DNA from: Massilia polaris
GTDB lineage: Bacteria > Pseudomonadota > Gammaproteobacteria > Burkholderiales > Burkholderiaceae_D
Assembly: GCF_012927275.1 (NCBI RefSeq)
Contig: NZ_JABBGG010000005.1
Span: 278,163-342,162 of the forward strand
Length of the DNA stretch: 64,000 bases
Reading direction: 5' to 3'
A program made the translations under genes and the position numbers. Position 1 is the stretch's first letter; every line of letters begins with the position of its first letter. This document shows positions 26,488-34,113 of the stretch, in pieces. The notes beneath the pieces were generated by a model. It made no database searches and was not told the origin of the DNA. It saw only the letters and a list, made by a program, of their open reading frames with translations.

Positions 26488-26931
26488 TTACCGGCATGCG
26501 ATGTCGACGTTGTTTTGCCCCGCGTGTTCACCCTTGCGGTAGCTGACCTTGCATGTTGACGTTGTATTAGGTAGCCGCTTCGACAGGATGAGCTGGTTTA
26601 ATGTCCCGTAACTGCATTCAAGCCATTTCCCTCGCGGGAAATCGCCTTCCAGGTTATAGGTGACCTTCCACGACGTTTTGCCTTCGGCGTACGTTGAGTT
26701 TTCCGGTTTTAACTGGCCGTGGCTATCGGGCGGCCCAGCCGCGGCCCCCGCACCGTGAAGGAAAATTGGTCGCGCGACGTGTGGAGTCCATTGGCCCGGA
26801 ACGTCCACCAGCTTTAATGACGATTGCTGAATTTCAGAGGGACACGTTACATTGTCCGCTGCGACAGCAGCAAGTGGCGAAAACGCCAACGACGCTAGCG
26901 AATGGACTAGCCTTGTACAGATCGTTCGCAT
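26488..26931 (-). CDS. STY0301-type exported protein
   Basis: The 147-residue protein has a Sec signal (about residues 1-25, ending AAVAAD), so it is periplasmic. The mature part has the pattern of the STY0301 family: an early VTCPSEI, a central W in KTSWKVTYNLEGDF, then WLECSYGTLNQLILSKRLP and a late TCKVSYRK, with paired cysteines that may form disulfides. GC is visibly lower than the flanking genes. It begins 12 bases after the stop of the BPSL0067-type gene and must be co-transcribed with it. The small, exported, disulfide-type protein next to a putative cell-wall hydrolase resembles a periplasmic immunity protein; that role is inference. Confidence 0.7.
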   Translation of the reverse strand: MRTICTRLVHSLASLAFSPLAAVAADNVTCPSEIQQSSLKLVDVPGQWTPHVARPIFLHGAGAAAGPPDSHGQLKPENSTYAEGKTSWKVTYNLEGDFPRGKWLECSYGTLNQLILSKRLPNTTSTCKVSYRKGEHAGQNNVDIACR

Positions 26932-26943
26932 ATTGAGGGCGCC

Positions 26944-27336
26944 CTATTTGATAACGCTGAACGCGTCTGCATTGTTGCTAGGGTTGATGAATTTCCCGCT
27001 TTCGTCCTTGCCGAGCCCGGGAATATATCGCTGAGAAATGTTTGGCTTCTGAACGGTGTCGCCTGGCCATTGGTCAACCACGTAAATTCCGTCGGAGACT
27101 TGGTAAAGGTAAAGCGCCGTGTGATTGCCGGTCTTTTTATTTGGATATCTCCCATCCTCGAAGGTTGCGATTCCAGTCCCGCTGACAATCGACGTATTGC
27201 CGATAACTGTTTCGCCCGCCCTCCAAGTGCTCGAGGGCGGTGCTTTCGTGAAGTGGCGCACGAGCGCAACGCATTGTTTGTCACCGACCTTTTCCTTGCC
27301 GTTCAGCAATCGGGCATGCGGGTAAATGTAGGGCAT
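26944..27336 (-). CDS. BPSL0067-type protein, putative NlpC/P60- or CHAP-like hydrolase
   Basis: The 130-residue protein starts at ATG 27336 behind a strong GGAGGTG site. It has no signal peptide. The sequence matches the BPSL0067 family: DKQCVALVRHF with candidate nucleophile Cys22, SGTGIATFEDGRYPN, GNHTALYLY with candidate His72 and IYVVDQWPG with candidate Asp88. The order Cys, His, polar residue and the surrounding pattern are those of papain-like NlpC/P60 and CHAP peptidoglycan hydrolases. A leaderless hydrolase followed at once by a secreted small protein suggests a toxic effector and its periplasmic protector. No type VI secretion genes are in the window, so delivery is unknown. GC is lower than in the surrounding genes. 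Confidence 0.68.
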   Translation of the reverse strand: MPYIYPHARLLNGKEKVGDKQCVALVRHFTKAPPSSTWRAGETVIGNTSIVSGTGIATFEDGRYPNKKTGNHTALYLYQVSDGIYVVDQWPGDTVQKPNISQRYIPGLGKDESGKFINPSNNADAFSVIK

Positions 27337-27449
27337 TGGACACCTCCGAGCAGTAGTGAAGACCGCTTGAATATGCCCGAGCTTGATGACTAAGCATTGC
27401 TTGAACGCAAAACCTTGCTTTTCGCGATGCAACGAATCAGCATTCAACG

Positions 27450-27481
27450 TGACAACGCCCCGGCACGCCAGGACGTTGTCA
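27450..27481 (-). other. Stem-loop between the M14 peptidase and the BPSL0067-type gene
   Basis: TGACAACG at 27450-27457 pairs perfectly with CGTTGTCA at 27474-27481. It lies 15 bases beyond the stop of the M14 peptidase gene, on the side where its transcript would end, but no T-run follows. It may be a weak terminator or an RNA-stability hairpin that separates two minus-strand units. Confidence 0.3.
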
Positions 27482-27495
27482 GGCGTGGACGAAAA

Positions 27496-28626
27496 TTACT
27501 TCGCCGCGCGCAGTGACTGCAGTATTGGCTGCAGCACAGCCGCGCCAAGGCGCGCGCTGCGGGCGCCGTCCCAGCCGGTCTGTGCATCCGGATCGTTGGC
27601 GTTGTCCTTGAACGGCAGTTCCAGCGTCAGCGACAGGCAACCAAACGCGTGGGTGATGTGCGGCGAGCCCATGGTGATGGTCTCTTCGGTGTACGGCGAT
27701 TCGCCGTAGCCGTGCTCGTCCTGGAAGTCCGGGCTGGCGATCTTGAAGTCGTCCGAGAACTTCTTCTCGGCAGCCGCCTGTTCGGCGGTAAAGGTCGGCA
27801 ATGCGCCGCTGCCGGCCACGAACACGTACGGCAAACCTTCGTCGCCGTGCACGTCGAGGAACAGGTCGCAGCCGGTTTCCTTCATCTTGTTCTTGACCAG
27901 GAACACCTCAGGGCTGCGCTCCATCGTCGGCGTGTTCCACTCGCGGTTCAGGTTCGCGCCTGCCGCATTGGTGCGCAGGTTGCCGCGGAACGAGCCGTCC
28001 GGGTTCATGTTCGGCACGACGTACATCACGCATTCCTTCAGGACCTGGCGGCCGAAGGCGTCGGCCGGATCGAGGAGGGCGTCCAGCATGCCTTCGACGA
28101 ACCACTCGGCCATCGTCTCGCCCGGGTGCTGGCGCGCGATGACCCAGACTTTCTTCTTCGCTTCAGGATCGCCGATGACCAGCATGTTCAGGTCGCGGCC
28201 GTCGACGGTGTTGCCCAGGTCGACCAGGCGGACGTGTTCGGACATCTGCGCGCGGTCCAGCAGCTCGAGGTGGCGCTCCCACGAATACGGCTCGAAGTAG
28301 GCGTAGTAGACGCTGTCCATGCCCGGCGTGTGGGTGATCGTCATGACCTGGCCGTCGAACTCGGTCGGCACGCGGAACCAGTTCACGCGGTCGTAGCTGG
28401 CCATCGCATCGTAGCCTTCCCAGCCGGCCGGGTAGGCGGCCTGGCCCGCGTTCAGGAAGCGGATCGTGCACGGCTCGCCCTGCGCGCCTTGGAGGCGGAA
28501 GTAGAACCACTGGGTGATGTCCGCGTGCGAATCCTGGCGGATGTTCAGGTCGATGGCGTTGGCGCTGGTGGCGCTGACGATGTCGATGGCGCCAGCGTCG
28601 AACTGGCTGCTGATCTTGATAGACAT
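27496..28626 (-). CDS. M14 family zinc carboxypeptidase (cytosolic carboxypeptidase-like)
   Basis: The 376-residue protein has the N-terminal beta-sandwich typical of cytosolic carboxypeptidases (about 1-130, with WFYFRLQGAQGEPCTIRFLN, in parts). The M14 catalytic domain (about 135-370) shows zinc ligands in RQHPGETMAEW (His, Glu) and LDVHGDEG (His), the substrate-binding NLNREWNTP and the general-base Glu in LTLELPFK. There is no signal peptide, so it acts in the cytoplasm. Bacterial members are thought to trim C-terminal residues of proteins or peptides; the native substrate is not known. Confidence 0.9.
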   Translation of the reverse strand: MSIKISSQFDAGAIDIVSATSANAIDLNIRQDSHADITQWFYFRLQGAQGEPCTIRFLNAGQAAYPAGWEGYDAMASYDRVNWFRVPTEFDGQVMTITHTPGMDSVYYAYFEPYSWERHLELLDRAQMSEHVRLVDLGNTVDGRDLNMLVIGDPEAKKKVWVIARQHPGETMAEWFVEGMLDALLDPADAFGRQVLKECVMYVVPNMNPDGSFRGNLRTNAAGANLNREWNTPTMERSPEVFLVKNKMKETGCDLFLDVHGDEGLPYVFVAGSGALPTFTAEQAAAEKKFSDDFKIASPDFQDEHGYGESPYTEETITMGSPHITHAFGCLSLTLELPFKDNANDPDAQTGWDGARSARLGAAVLQPILQSLRAAK

Positions 28627-28762
28627 GGTAAGTCCTGTGAAGAAAATCGGGTAAAGAGGTCGATGATACTAAATTCCTTGCAGCAGGTCGGCGGAATCGC
28701 GCACGCTGCGGCTACAATTGACGTTCAGGCAAACTTCTAAAACCATCTGGAGACACCCCATC

Positions 28763-29854
28763 ATGCAACGTCGGTCCTTCCTGAAGAACACAGCAGTCGG
28801 CGCCGCCGCTGGCGCTGTTGCAGCTCCCGCGCTGGCACAGGCAACCCAGCCGGCGATCACCTGGCGCCTGGCCTCGAGCTTCCCGAAAACGCTGGATGCG
28901 ATCTACGGCCCGGCCGACGCGTTCACCAAGCGGGTGTCGCAGCTCACTGGCGGCAAGTTCACGATCCGCCAGTTTGCCGCCGGTGAAATCGTGCCGGGCC
29001 TGCAGGTGATGGATGCGGTCCAGGCCGGCACCGTGGAGATGGGTCATACGCCTTCCTACTATTACTACGGCAAGGACCCGACCTTCGCGTTCGACTGCGC
29101 GGTGCCGTTCGGCCTGACCTCGCGCCAGCAGACGGCGTGGTTCGACCAGGGCGGCGGGCGCGAATTGATGCGCGACTTCTTCAAAGACTACGGCATCATC
29201 AATTTCATGGCTGGTAATACCGGCACGCAAATGGGCGGCTGGTACCGCAAGGAGATCAAGACCCTGGCCGACGTCAAGGGCCTGAAGATCCGCATCGCCG
29301 GTTTCGCCGGACGGGTGATGGAGCGCATGGGCGCGGTGCCGCAGCAGATTCCTGCGGGCGACATCTATACGGCGCTGGAGAAGGGCACGATCGACGCTGC
29401 TGAATGGGTCGGCCCGTACGACGATGAAAAGCTGGGGCTGGCGCGCGTGGCGCCGCACTACTACGCACCGGGCTGGTGGGAAGCCGGGCCGCAGCTGTCC
29501 TTCTACATCAACATCAAGGAGTGGGAGAAGCTGCCGAAGCAGTACCAGGCGGCGATTGAGGCGGCGAGCTACGAGTGCCACGTCAGCATGCAGGCCGACT
29601 ACGACGCCAAGAACCCGGCGGCACTGGCGCGCCTGATCAAGAACGGCGCCAAGATGCACTTCTTCTCGCGTCCGATCCTCGAGGCTGCGTACAAAATCTC
29701 GAACGAGGTGATGGAAGAGGAAGCGGCGAAGAACGCCAAATTCCGCAAGATCTACACGCCGTGGAAGCGCTTCCGCCAGGACCAGAACATGTGGGCGTCG
29801 GTGTCCGAAGCGAGCATGCAGAACTTCCTGATCGCGGCCGGACGGATCAAATAA
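28763..29854 (+). CDS. takP: TRAP transporter solute receptor, TakP family (copy 2)
   Basis: The 363-residue protein starts at ATG 28763 (CTGGAGAC upstream). It has a Tat signal, QRRSFLKNTAVGAAAG, ending AAPALAQA. It shares long identical blocks with the copy at 25338-26426, including DPTFAFDCAVPFGLTSRQ, GTQMGGWYRKEIK and GTIDAAEWVGPYDDEKLG, and the same C-terminal pattern WASVSEASMQ. The two differ mainly in surface segments, such as the hinge region near residue 205 and the segment after EKLG. This suggests paralogues with related but distinct ligands, which could share the distant DctQM membrane pair. A TACAAT -10-like element is at 28713-28718 without a clear -35. Confidence 0.93.
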   Translation: MQRRSFLKNTAVGAAAGAVAAPALAQATQPAITWRLASSFPKTLDAIYGPADAFTKRVSQLTGGKFTIRQFAAGEIVPGLQVMDAVQAGTVEMGHTPSYYYYGKDPTFAFDCAVPFGLTSRQQTAWFDQGGGRELMRDFFKDYGIINFMAGNTGTQMGGWYRKEIKTLADVKGLKIRIAGFAGRVMERMGAVPQQIPAGDIYTALEKGTIDAAEWVGPYDDEKLGLARVAPHYYAPGWWEAGPQLSFYINIKEWEKLPKQYQAAIEAASYECHVSMQADYDAKNPAALARLIKNGAKMHFFSRPILEAAYKISNEVMEEEAAKNAKFRKIYTPWKRFRQDQNMWASVSEASMQNFLIAAGRIK

Positions 29855-29877
29855 GTCATCCGTGCTGTCTAAGGTAG

Positions 29878-29906
29878 ATTCCAGCAGGCTTTCCGCCTGC
29901 TGGAAA
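29878..29906 (+). terminator. Stem-loop after takP copy 2
   Basis: An 11-base stem formed by TTCCAGCAGGC and GCCTGCTGGAA encloses a 5-base loop and lies 25 bases after the takP stop. The sequence after it is AATCTCG with no real T-run, so termination strength is uncertain. It separates takP from the two-gene membrane-protein operon downstream. Confidence 0.5.
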
Positions 29907-29964
29907 TCTCGCCCCGGCCGACCAACGCAGGAGCGGTTGCGATTCCGCTTCTGGGGGAAGGTCG

Positions 29965-30348
29965 ATGCAGATCGAAATCAAGGACAGCGCTCTTGCCGGT
30001 TTCAATGACCTGGCAAAACGTGAGTTGACCAAGGCCACGCTCGTGTTTGCCGACGACCTTTTGAAGGAGTCTATCCGGATTGAGGCGTCGAACAACTCGG
30101 CGGGCAGCACCCGACAAATTACCAGCGGCATGGTTGTAGATGCTGCCATGGTGATTCGCCGTCACCTAGCCCGGCCAAGACAAAAGTTGGGAGTCAAGCT
30201 GGTGCGAATCGGCGCGGCGGTGCTGTCAATGGTGGTAGGCTTTACCTACAACGCCACGCGGTTGCAGGATGAACTCTATATGGTGATGTTCCTGGTCGTG
30301 GCGGCTATGGCTATTTTTTTGGTCATCCTTTCTACGATGCTGGAGTGA
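29965..30348 (+). CDS. Membrane-anchored protein with a histone-fold-like N-terminal domain
   Basis: The 127-residue protein starts at ATG 29965 with GGGGGAAGG upstream. Residues 1-72 are soluble and face the cytoplasm. Residues 76-95 and 104-125 are two hydrophobic helices. The soluble part reads as a short helix, a long helix (TKATLVFADDLLKESIRIEA, about 22-45), a loop, and a strand-helix, STRQITSGMVVDAAMVIRR (48-66). That resembles helix 2, loop 2 and helix 3 of histone-fold proteins, where a loop-2 basic-Thr motif of the kind RKTVTAMDVVYALKR occurs. This fold call rests on pattern only. GC is lower than in the flanks. The partner gene begins 3 bases after the stop. Confidence 0.6.
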   Translation: MQIEIKDSALAGFNDLAKRELTKATLVFADDLLKESIRIEASNNSAGSTRQITSGMVVDAAMVIRRHLARPRQKLGVKLVRIGAAVLSMVVGFTYNATRLQDELYMVMFLVVAAMAIFLVILSTMLE

Positions 30349-30351
30349 GGC

Positions 30352-30939
30352 ATGAACATCGATAGACAACAGGACATGCGGGAGTTCAACGGCGATCTTT
30401 GGGAGGTGGAGGCCAGGCAGCGGGCGTCGAGGACCTTCCAGCAGGCAGTCGAAGTGACCGCGGCCGTCGGGGTGCTCACCGGGCTAAATGCACTGGCTTA
30501 CTACGTCTTTCGACAGACGGAGGTTGATTTATGGGGCGCGGACAGATTTATTCTGGCGCTTGCATGGATGGGCTTCGAGCTGGCAACGATCGCGGCGCTA
30601 TTCCTCTATTTTAAGAAACAATCCAACGTTGTTCGGCAGGAGCGGCGCCGCTACCTGGCCATCGCATCCGAATTTCTTGCTCAATGGACGCGGTTTGAAA
30701 TCCTCGGACAAAGCAAGCTCAAATCCATGGCGATCGAGGTCTATCCTTGGTCTGTTCGCGAGATCATCCGGACGCTAGTGTCTGTGAACGCGATGGGCGC
30801 AGACGACATGGCGATGGTCGAGGAGGCCCTCCGCACGAGAGATGTCCTGGTGCACGTGCGAGCACAAATTGACGCGGCCGACTTGACGCGGATTTCCGAC
30901 CGATTGCGCGAGCTCGCCACGCGTCTGGACTCAAAATGA
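30352..30939 (+). CDS. Two-helix membrane protein, function unknown (partner of 29965-30348)
   Basis: The 195-residue protein has a charged N-terminus (1-30), two membrane helices (about 33-53 and 64-87) and a C-terminal cytoplasmic part of about 105 residues that is mainly helical and charged. Recognisable segments are VVRQERRRYLAIASEFL, VREIIRTLVSVNAMG and RISDRLRELATRLDSK. No known domain was recognised. The gene overlaps the intergenic GGAGTGAGGC ribosome site after the upstream stop and is clearly co-expressed with the histone-fold-like protein. Together they look like a two-component membrane assembly of accessory origin. Codon use is less GC-biased than in core neighbours. Confidence 0.6.
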   Translation: MNIDRQQDMREFNGDLWEVEARQRASRTFQQAVEVTAAVGVLTGLNALAYYVFRQTEVDLWGADRFILALAWMGFELATIAALFLYFKKQSNVVRQERRRYLAIASEFLAQWTRFEILGQSKLKSMAIEVYPWSVREIIRTLVSVNAMGADDMAMVEEALRTRDVLVHVRAQIDAADLTRISDRLRELATRLDSK

Positions 30940-30993
30940 TGAGTGTCGGTCGCTCGACCCAATGCCAGCGGAAGTCGAGCGCCAGTTCCTTAT

Positions 30994-31488
30994 TTAATCC
31001 TTGTGATGGATCTGGCCCGACAGCTTGACGTCGCCCATTCCCGTCATCATGTCCTGGCCGCCGGTCAGCGCGCCGCCGCCGCTAGCCTTATGATACTTGC
31101 CGCTGCCGCCGGTGATCTGGAAGGTCGCGCCGCTGAAGATGTATTTTGCGCCAACGCCGGTCGGAACGAACTGGCCGTTGTATTCAGCAAAAATCTGGTC
31201 GCCCGAGGTCGTCATGATGATGAAACGGCCCTGGCTGAAATTGAACAGCGGGCCCGCAGGGGTAATGCAGTCGGTCGCGACGAAGGCCACGCGGCCGATT
31301 TGGGCGCTGTTGCCGTGGCCGGTGATCGTGCCGCCAAATTGCGATGGGCAACGTGCGGCCGGTCCAGCCTGCTCCATGAGGACACCCGAAATTTCAAACG
31401 CCTTGGTCGTTGCCGGGGTCGCATAGGCACTGGCCGATGCAATCAAGATGGCGGCGCTCGTGGCGAGGCGCAGGATGGGTGGTGTCAT
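30994..31488 (-). CDS. Exported beta-rich protein, function unknown
   Basis: The 164-residue protein has a Sec signal (residues 1-23, ASASAYA). The mature part is rich in Gly, Thr and alternating hydrophobic residues, with GRFIIMTTSGDQIFAEYNGQ, in parts, then YIFSGATFQITGGSGKYHKASGGGALTG (split over a strand-turn-strand). The 'FQITGGSGKY..ASG.G.L.G' pattern resembles small secreted beta-barrels such as the allene-oxide-cyclase-like/dirigent group; that comparison is weak. Two cysteines (in ARCPSQ and TDCITP) may pair. It is convergent with the histone-fold-like operon and divergent from the phospholipase gene across an AT-rich spacer (31489-31621). Confidence 0.6.
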   Translation of the reverse strand: MTPPILRLATSAAILIASASAYATPATTKAFEISGVLMEQAGPAARCPSQFGGTITGHGNSAQIGRVAFVATDCITPAGPLFNFSQGRFIIMTTSGDQIFAEYNGQFVPTGVGAKYIFSGATFQITGGSGKYHKASGGGALTGGQDMMTGMGDVKLSGQIHHKD

Positions 31489-31621
31489 GGGAACTTCTCC
31501 GAATTAAGTAAAATTAACTCAATAATATAATTTCTACATCACTCGCCGCGCACGGCTGAACAGGCGGCAAGAAATTCCCGTGTCACGTAATATTCGGCGA
31601 TTGATCAGCCGTTTATTTCTT

Positions 31622-32650
31622 ATGCACACAGCTCCGTTCCTCAAGCCCGTCGCCAGTTTTCTGGTCCTGTCCGCCGTCTCGCCGATCCTGTACGCCGCCC
31701 CGGCATCGCTCGCCGATTGCATGAAGGTGAGCGACAACAACGCGCGCCTGGCCTGCTTCGACCAGTTGGCCGCAGCCAGCGTTGCGCAGCCGACGCCCGT
31801 CGCGTTGTCGGACGCCGATGCTGAAGACATCGCGGACGCGCAGGCAACGGCGACGGCCCCGTCGCGGCTGGCGGACCATTGGGAACTGGGCGACCTCGAC
31901 AACCGGGCGCTGCGCTTCCGTCCGCACCACGCGAGTTACCTGATCGCCACCTACAGCCACGCTCCGAACGGCGATCCTTACCTGCCGTTCCGTTCCTTGC
32001 TGAAGCAGGAGGAGGGCCTGTCGCACGCCGAGCTGGCGTATCAGCTGAGCTTCAAGATCAAGATGATCGAACAGGCGTTCAACAAGCCGCTCGATCTGTG
32101 GTTCGGCTACACGCAGAAGAGTTTCTGGCAGGCGGCCAACCACGCTGCGTCGAGCCCTTTCCGCGAGACGAACTATGAGCCGGAAGTGATGGCGGTGGTT
32201 CCGCTGAAGGGCTCGCTGTTCGGCGTGAATGCGCGCTTCGCCGGGCTCGGTTTCGTGCACCAGTCGAACGGCCAGGCAGGTTCGCTGTCGCGCAGCTGGA
32301 ACCGCACCTATGCGCAGCTGGGCGTCGACAGTGGGAACTTCTCGCTGGTAGGGCGGGTCTGGAAGCGCGTCAACGAAGCGGCCGACGACGACAACAACCC
32401 GGACATCGTCGATTTCATGGGACGGGGCGACCTGATGGCCGCCTACCAGTGGGACAACGGCCAGGAACTGACCGCGAATGTGCGCTACAACACGTCGACC
32501 AGCAAGAGCGGCGTGCAGATCGGCTACACCTACCCGATCGCGGGCAAGGTGGGTGCTTATGTGCAGCTGTTTTCGGGATACGGCCAGAGCCTGATCGACT
32601 ATAACTACTTCCAGCGCTCGATCGGAATCGGCTTCAAAGTGTCACCCTGA
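31622..32650 (+). CDS. pldA: Outer-membrane phospholipase A
   Basis: The 342-residue protein from ATG 31622 has a Sec signal ending near PILYAAPAS; an in-frame GTG at 31580 would add 14 residues. The mature N-terminal part (about 25-100) holds LADCMKVSDNNARLACFDQLA, a small cysteine-containing module common in beta-proteobacterial homologues. The rest is the 12-strand barrel. The catalytic triad is seen as His213 and Ser215 in FVHQSNGQ and Asn227 in SRSWNRTY, with the 14-residue His-Asn spacing of the E. coli enzyme. It ends in a C-terminal aromatic beta-signal (IGIGFKVSP). It hydrolyses misplaced phospholipids in the outer leaflet. Confidence 0.92.
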   Translation: MHTAPFLKPVASFLVLSAVSPILYAAPASLADCMKVSDNNARLACFDQLAAASVAQPTPVALSDADAEDIADAQATATAPSRLADHWELGDLDNRALRFRPHHASYLIATYSHAPNGDPYLPFRSLLKQEEGLSHAELAYQLSFKIKMIEQAFNKPLDLWFGYTQKSFWQAANHAASSPFRETNYEPEVMAVVPLKGSLFGVNARFAGLGFVHQSNGQAGSLSRSWNRTYAQLGVDSGNFSLVGRVWKRVNEAADDDNNPDIVDFMGRGDLMAAYQWDNGQELTANVRYNTSTSKSGVQIGYTYPIAGKVGAYVQLFSGYGQSLIDYNYFQRSIGIGFKVSP

Positions 32651-32733
32651 CCGACTGTTGCTGCGCCACCTCAAGGCGCAGCGCTGCCATTTTGATACCT
32701 TCTTCGGGTCACTCCGATCACGAAGGAACCGCA

Positions 32734-32994
32734 ATGACAGCCATCCGCATTTCGTGCGCACAGGTCACCAGCATCAACCAGCACGGCTTCTGGCTGCAGT
32801 GCAGCGGTGAAGAGTTATACCTGCCGTTTGTGGAGTTTCCCTGGTTCGAACACGCAACGATCGCCCAGATCTGCCGCGTGCAATGTCCGAGCGCCAGCCG
32901 GGTCTACTGGCCCGACCTCGACGTCGACCTTACGCTGGATGCGATCCGCTTCCCGATGGCGTTTTCGCACGCCGCCCTGAATTCCGACTGCTAG
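32734..32994 (+). CDS. DUF2442-type small protein
   Basis: The 86-residue protein starts at ATG 32734 with GAAGGAAC upstream. The pattern ITSINQHGFWLQCSGEE-type opening, LPFVEFPWFEHATIAQI and the later VYWPDLDVDLTLDAI match DUF2442, a small family often found near toxin-antitoxin-like DUF4160 genes. No DUF4160 partner is adjacent here. Its last 4 bases overlap the end of convergent paaX. Confidence 0.75.
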   Translation: MTAIRISCAQVTSINQHGFWLQCSGEELYLPFVEFPWFEHATIAQICRVQCPSASRVYWPDLDVDLTLDAIRFPMAFSHAALNSDC

Positions 32995-33914
32995 CCCGGC
33001 AAGCCGCCGAAGCGTTGGTAAAACGATTCTTCCGCCGGCTGCGCCTGCGTATCCGAGCGCAGCAGGGTCGTCATGATGTGTTCCTCGGCGGCGCGATACG
33101 TCGCCAGATATAGCGCGCGGGCCACGTTGTAGGCTTCCACTCCCGGCCATGGCTGCGGCAGCAGTTCCACCGGCAGCATCGGATCGTGCAGCTGCACGCG
33201 GCGGTAAGCGTGGATCAGCAATGTGCGGATCACGAAGGCCTGCTCCGGCACCACCCTTTCGGCCAGCAGCGCCTGCAACGGCGCGAATTCCTCGATGAAG
33301 TGGCGGTAGCCTTCGGCCACGTCGGACAGGTCCCAGCCTTCATCCACCAGCTCGCGCAGCGGGCGCGAACCCACCTGCGGCAGTTCAGCGGCACTGAACA
33401 CATACAAGGTGTCGCGCACGCCTGCGCGGCCAAGGATTTCGTCAAGCACCGCCGGGTCGCCGGCCGGGTGGCCGAATACGCCGGAGCCGATCAGGGCGTA
33501 GCCTTCCCACAGCAGCTGCTTGCGCAGCGAGGCGCGCCCGGGCGCGTCCATCCCACCAGGGCCGGCCATCAGCAAGGTCCACGTGCCGTCCCAGTTCACC
33601 GCCGGCACATCGTAGATGCGGCGGTAGGCGCGCTCGAAGCGGGGCAGGGCTTCCGGCAGGATCGCGTACGAACTGCGGCGGCCGTCGCGGTTGGCGACCA
33701 GCCAGCCTTCCTGCGCCAGCCGGAACACGCTGGTGCGCAGCGCGCGGTCGTTGACGCCGAACGGCGCCAGCAATTCAATCAGGCTGCCGAGCCAGATCGC
33801 GCCGCCGTGCGGCACGATGCTGTCGCCAAAAATCGTCATCACCAGCGACTTCGAACGGGGCGGGTCGCTGGCGAGGAAATGGCTGATCCATTCTGTGCTG
33901 GTCAATTGTTTCAT
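32991..33914 (-). CDS. paaX: Phenylacetate degradation operon repressor PaaX
   Basis: The 307-residue GntR-like repressor starts at ATG 33914; the frame extends to 33950 but without family similarity. The N-terminal winged helix (about 10-95) includes TIFGDSIVPHGGAIWLGSL, in parts, and FGVNDRALRTSVFRLAQEGWL as the recognition region. The central and C-terminal domains carry NWDGTWTLL and the PLLPELLP-type dimerisation segment (here LPVELLPQPWPG). PaaX represses paa genes until phenylacetyl-CoA is bound. It is transcribed divergently from paaA, so the 199-base spacer between them must hold its operators. Confidence 0.93.
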   Translation of the reverse strand: MKQLTSTEWISHFLASDPPRSKSLVMTIFGDSIVPHGGAIWLGSLIELLAPFGVNDRALRTSVFRLAQEGWLVANRDGRRSSYAILPEALPRFERAYRRIYDVPAVNWDGTWTLLMAGPGGMDAPGRASLRKQLLWEGYALIGSGVFGHPAGDPAVLDEILGRAGVRDTLYVFSAAELPQVGSRPLRELVDEGWDLSDVAEGYRHFIEEFAPLQALLAERVVPEQAFVIRTLLIHAYRRVQLHDPMLPVELLPQPWPGVEAYNVARALYLATYRAAEEHIMTTLLRSDTQAQPAEESFYQRFGGLPG

Positions 33915-34034
33915 ACGAGCATGGTCTGGTGCGGCTAGCCTGTTTGTCAAGGAAAGCCGGAGTTTACTTCGGGGTGCAATCGGCGCACGATTAATTTTTA
34001 ACTATCGCGCGACGCAAAGAGATACAAATTCTAA

Positions 34035-34079
34035 ATACGACACAAAAAAACTGTGTACTTCTATTTTTATGTATCGTAT
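34035..34079. promoter_or_regulatory. Candidate PaaX operator: imperfect inverted repeat
   Basis: ATACGACACA at 34035-34044 is matched 9 of 10 by the reverse complement of TGTATCGTAT at 34070-34079, with a 25-base AT-rich centre containing a run of seven A. It lies in the paaX-paaA spacer, 35 bases before the paaA ATG, in the position expected for control of both promoters. Assignment to PaaX is inference. Confidence 0.45.
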
Positions 34080-34092
34080 TATCGATTCACAA

Positions 34093-34102
34093 ATCACGTG
34101 AT
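34093..34102. promoter_or_regulatory. Perfect palindrome ATCACGTGAT just before the paaA ribosome site
   Basis: The ten-base palindrome ends directly before the GGAGAA ribosome site of paaA. In this position a bound repressor would block elongation or initiation of the paa transcript. Whether it belongs to PaaX or to another regulator (a TetR-type PaaR, for example) cannot be told. Confidence 0.35.
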
Positions 34103-34113
34103 GGAGAACCACC

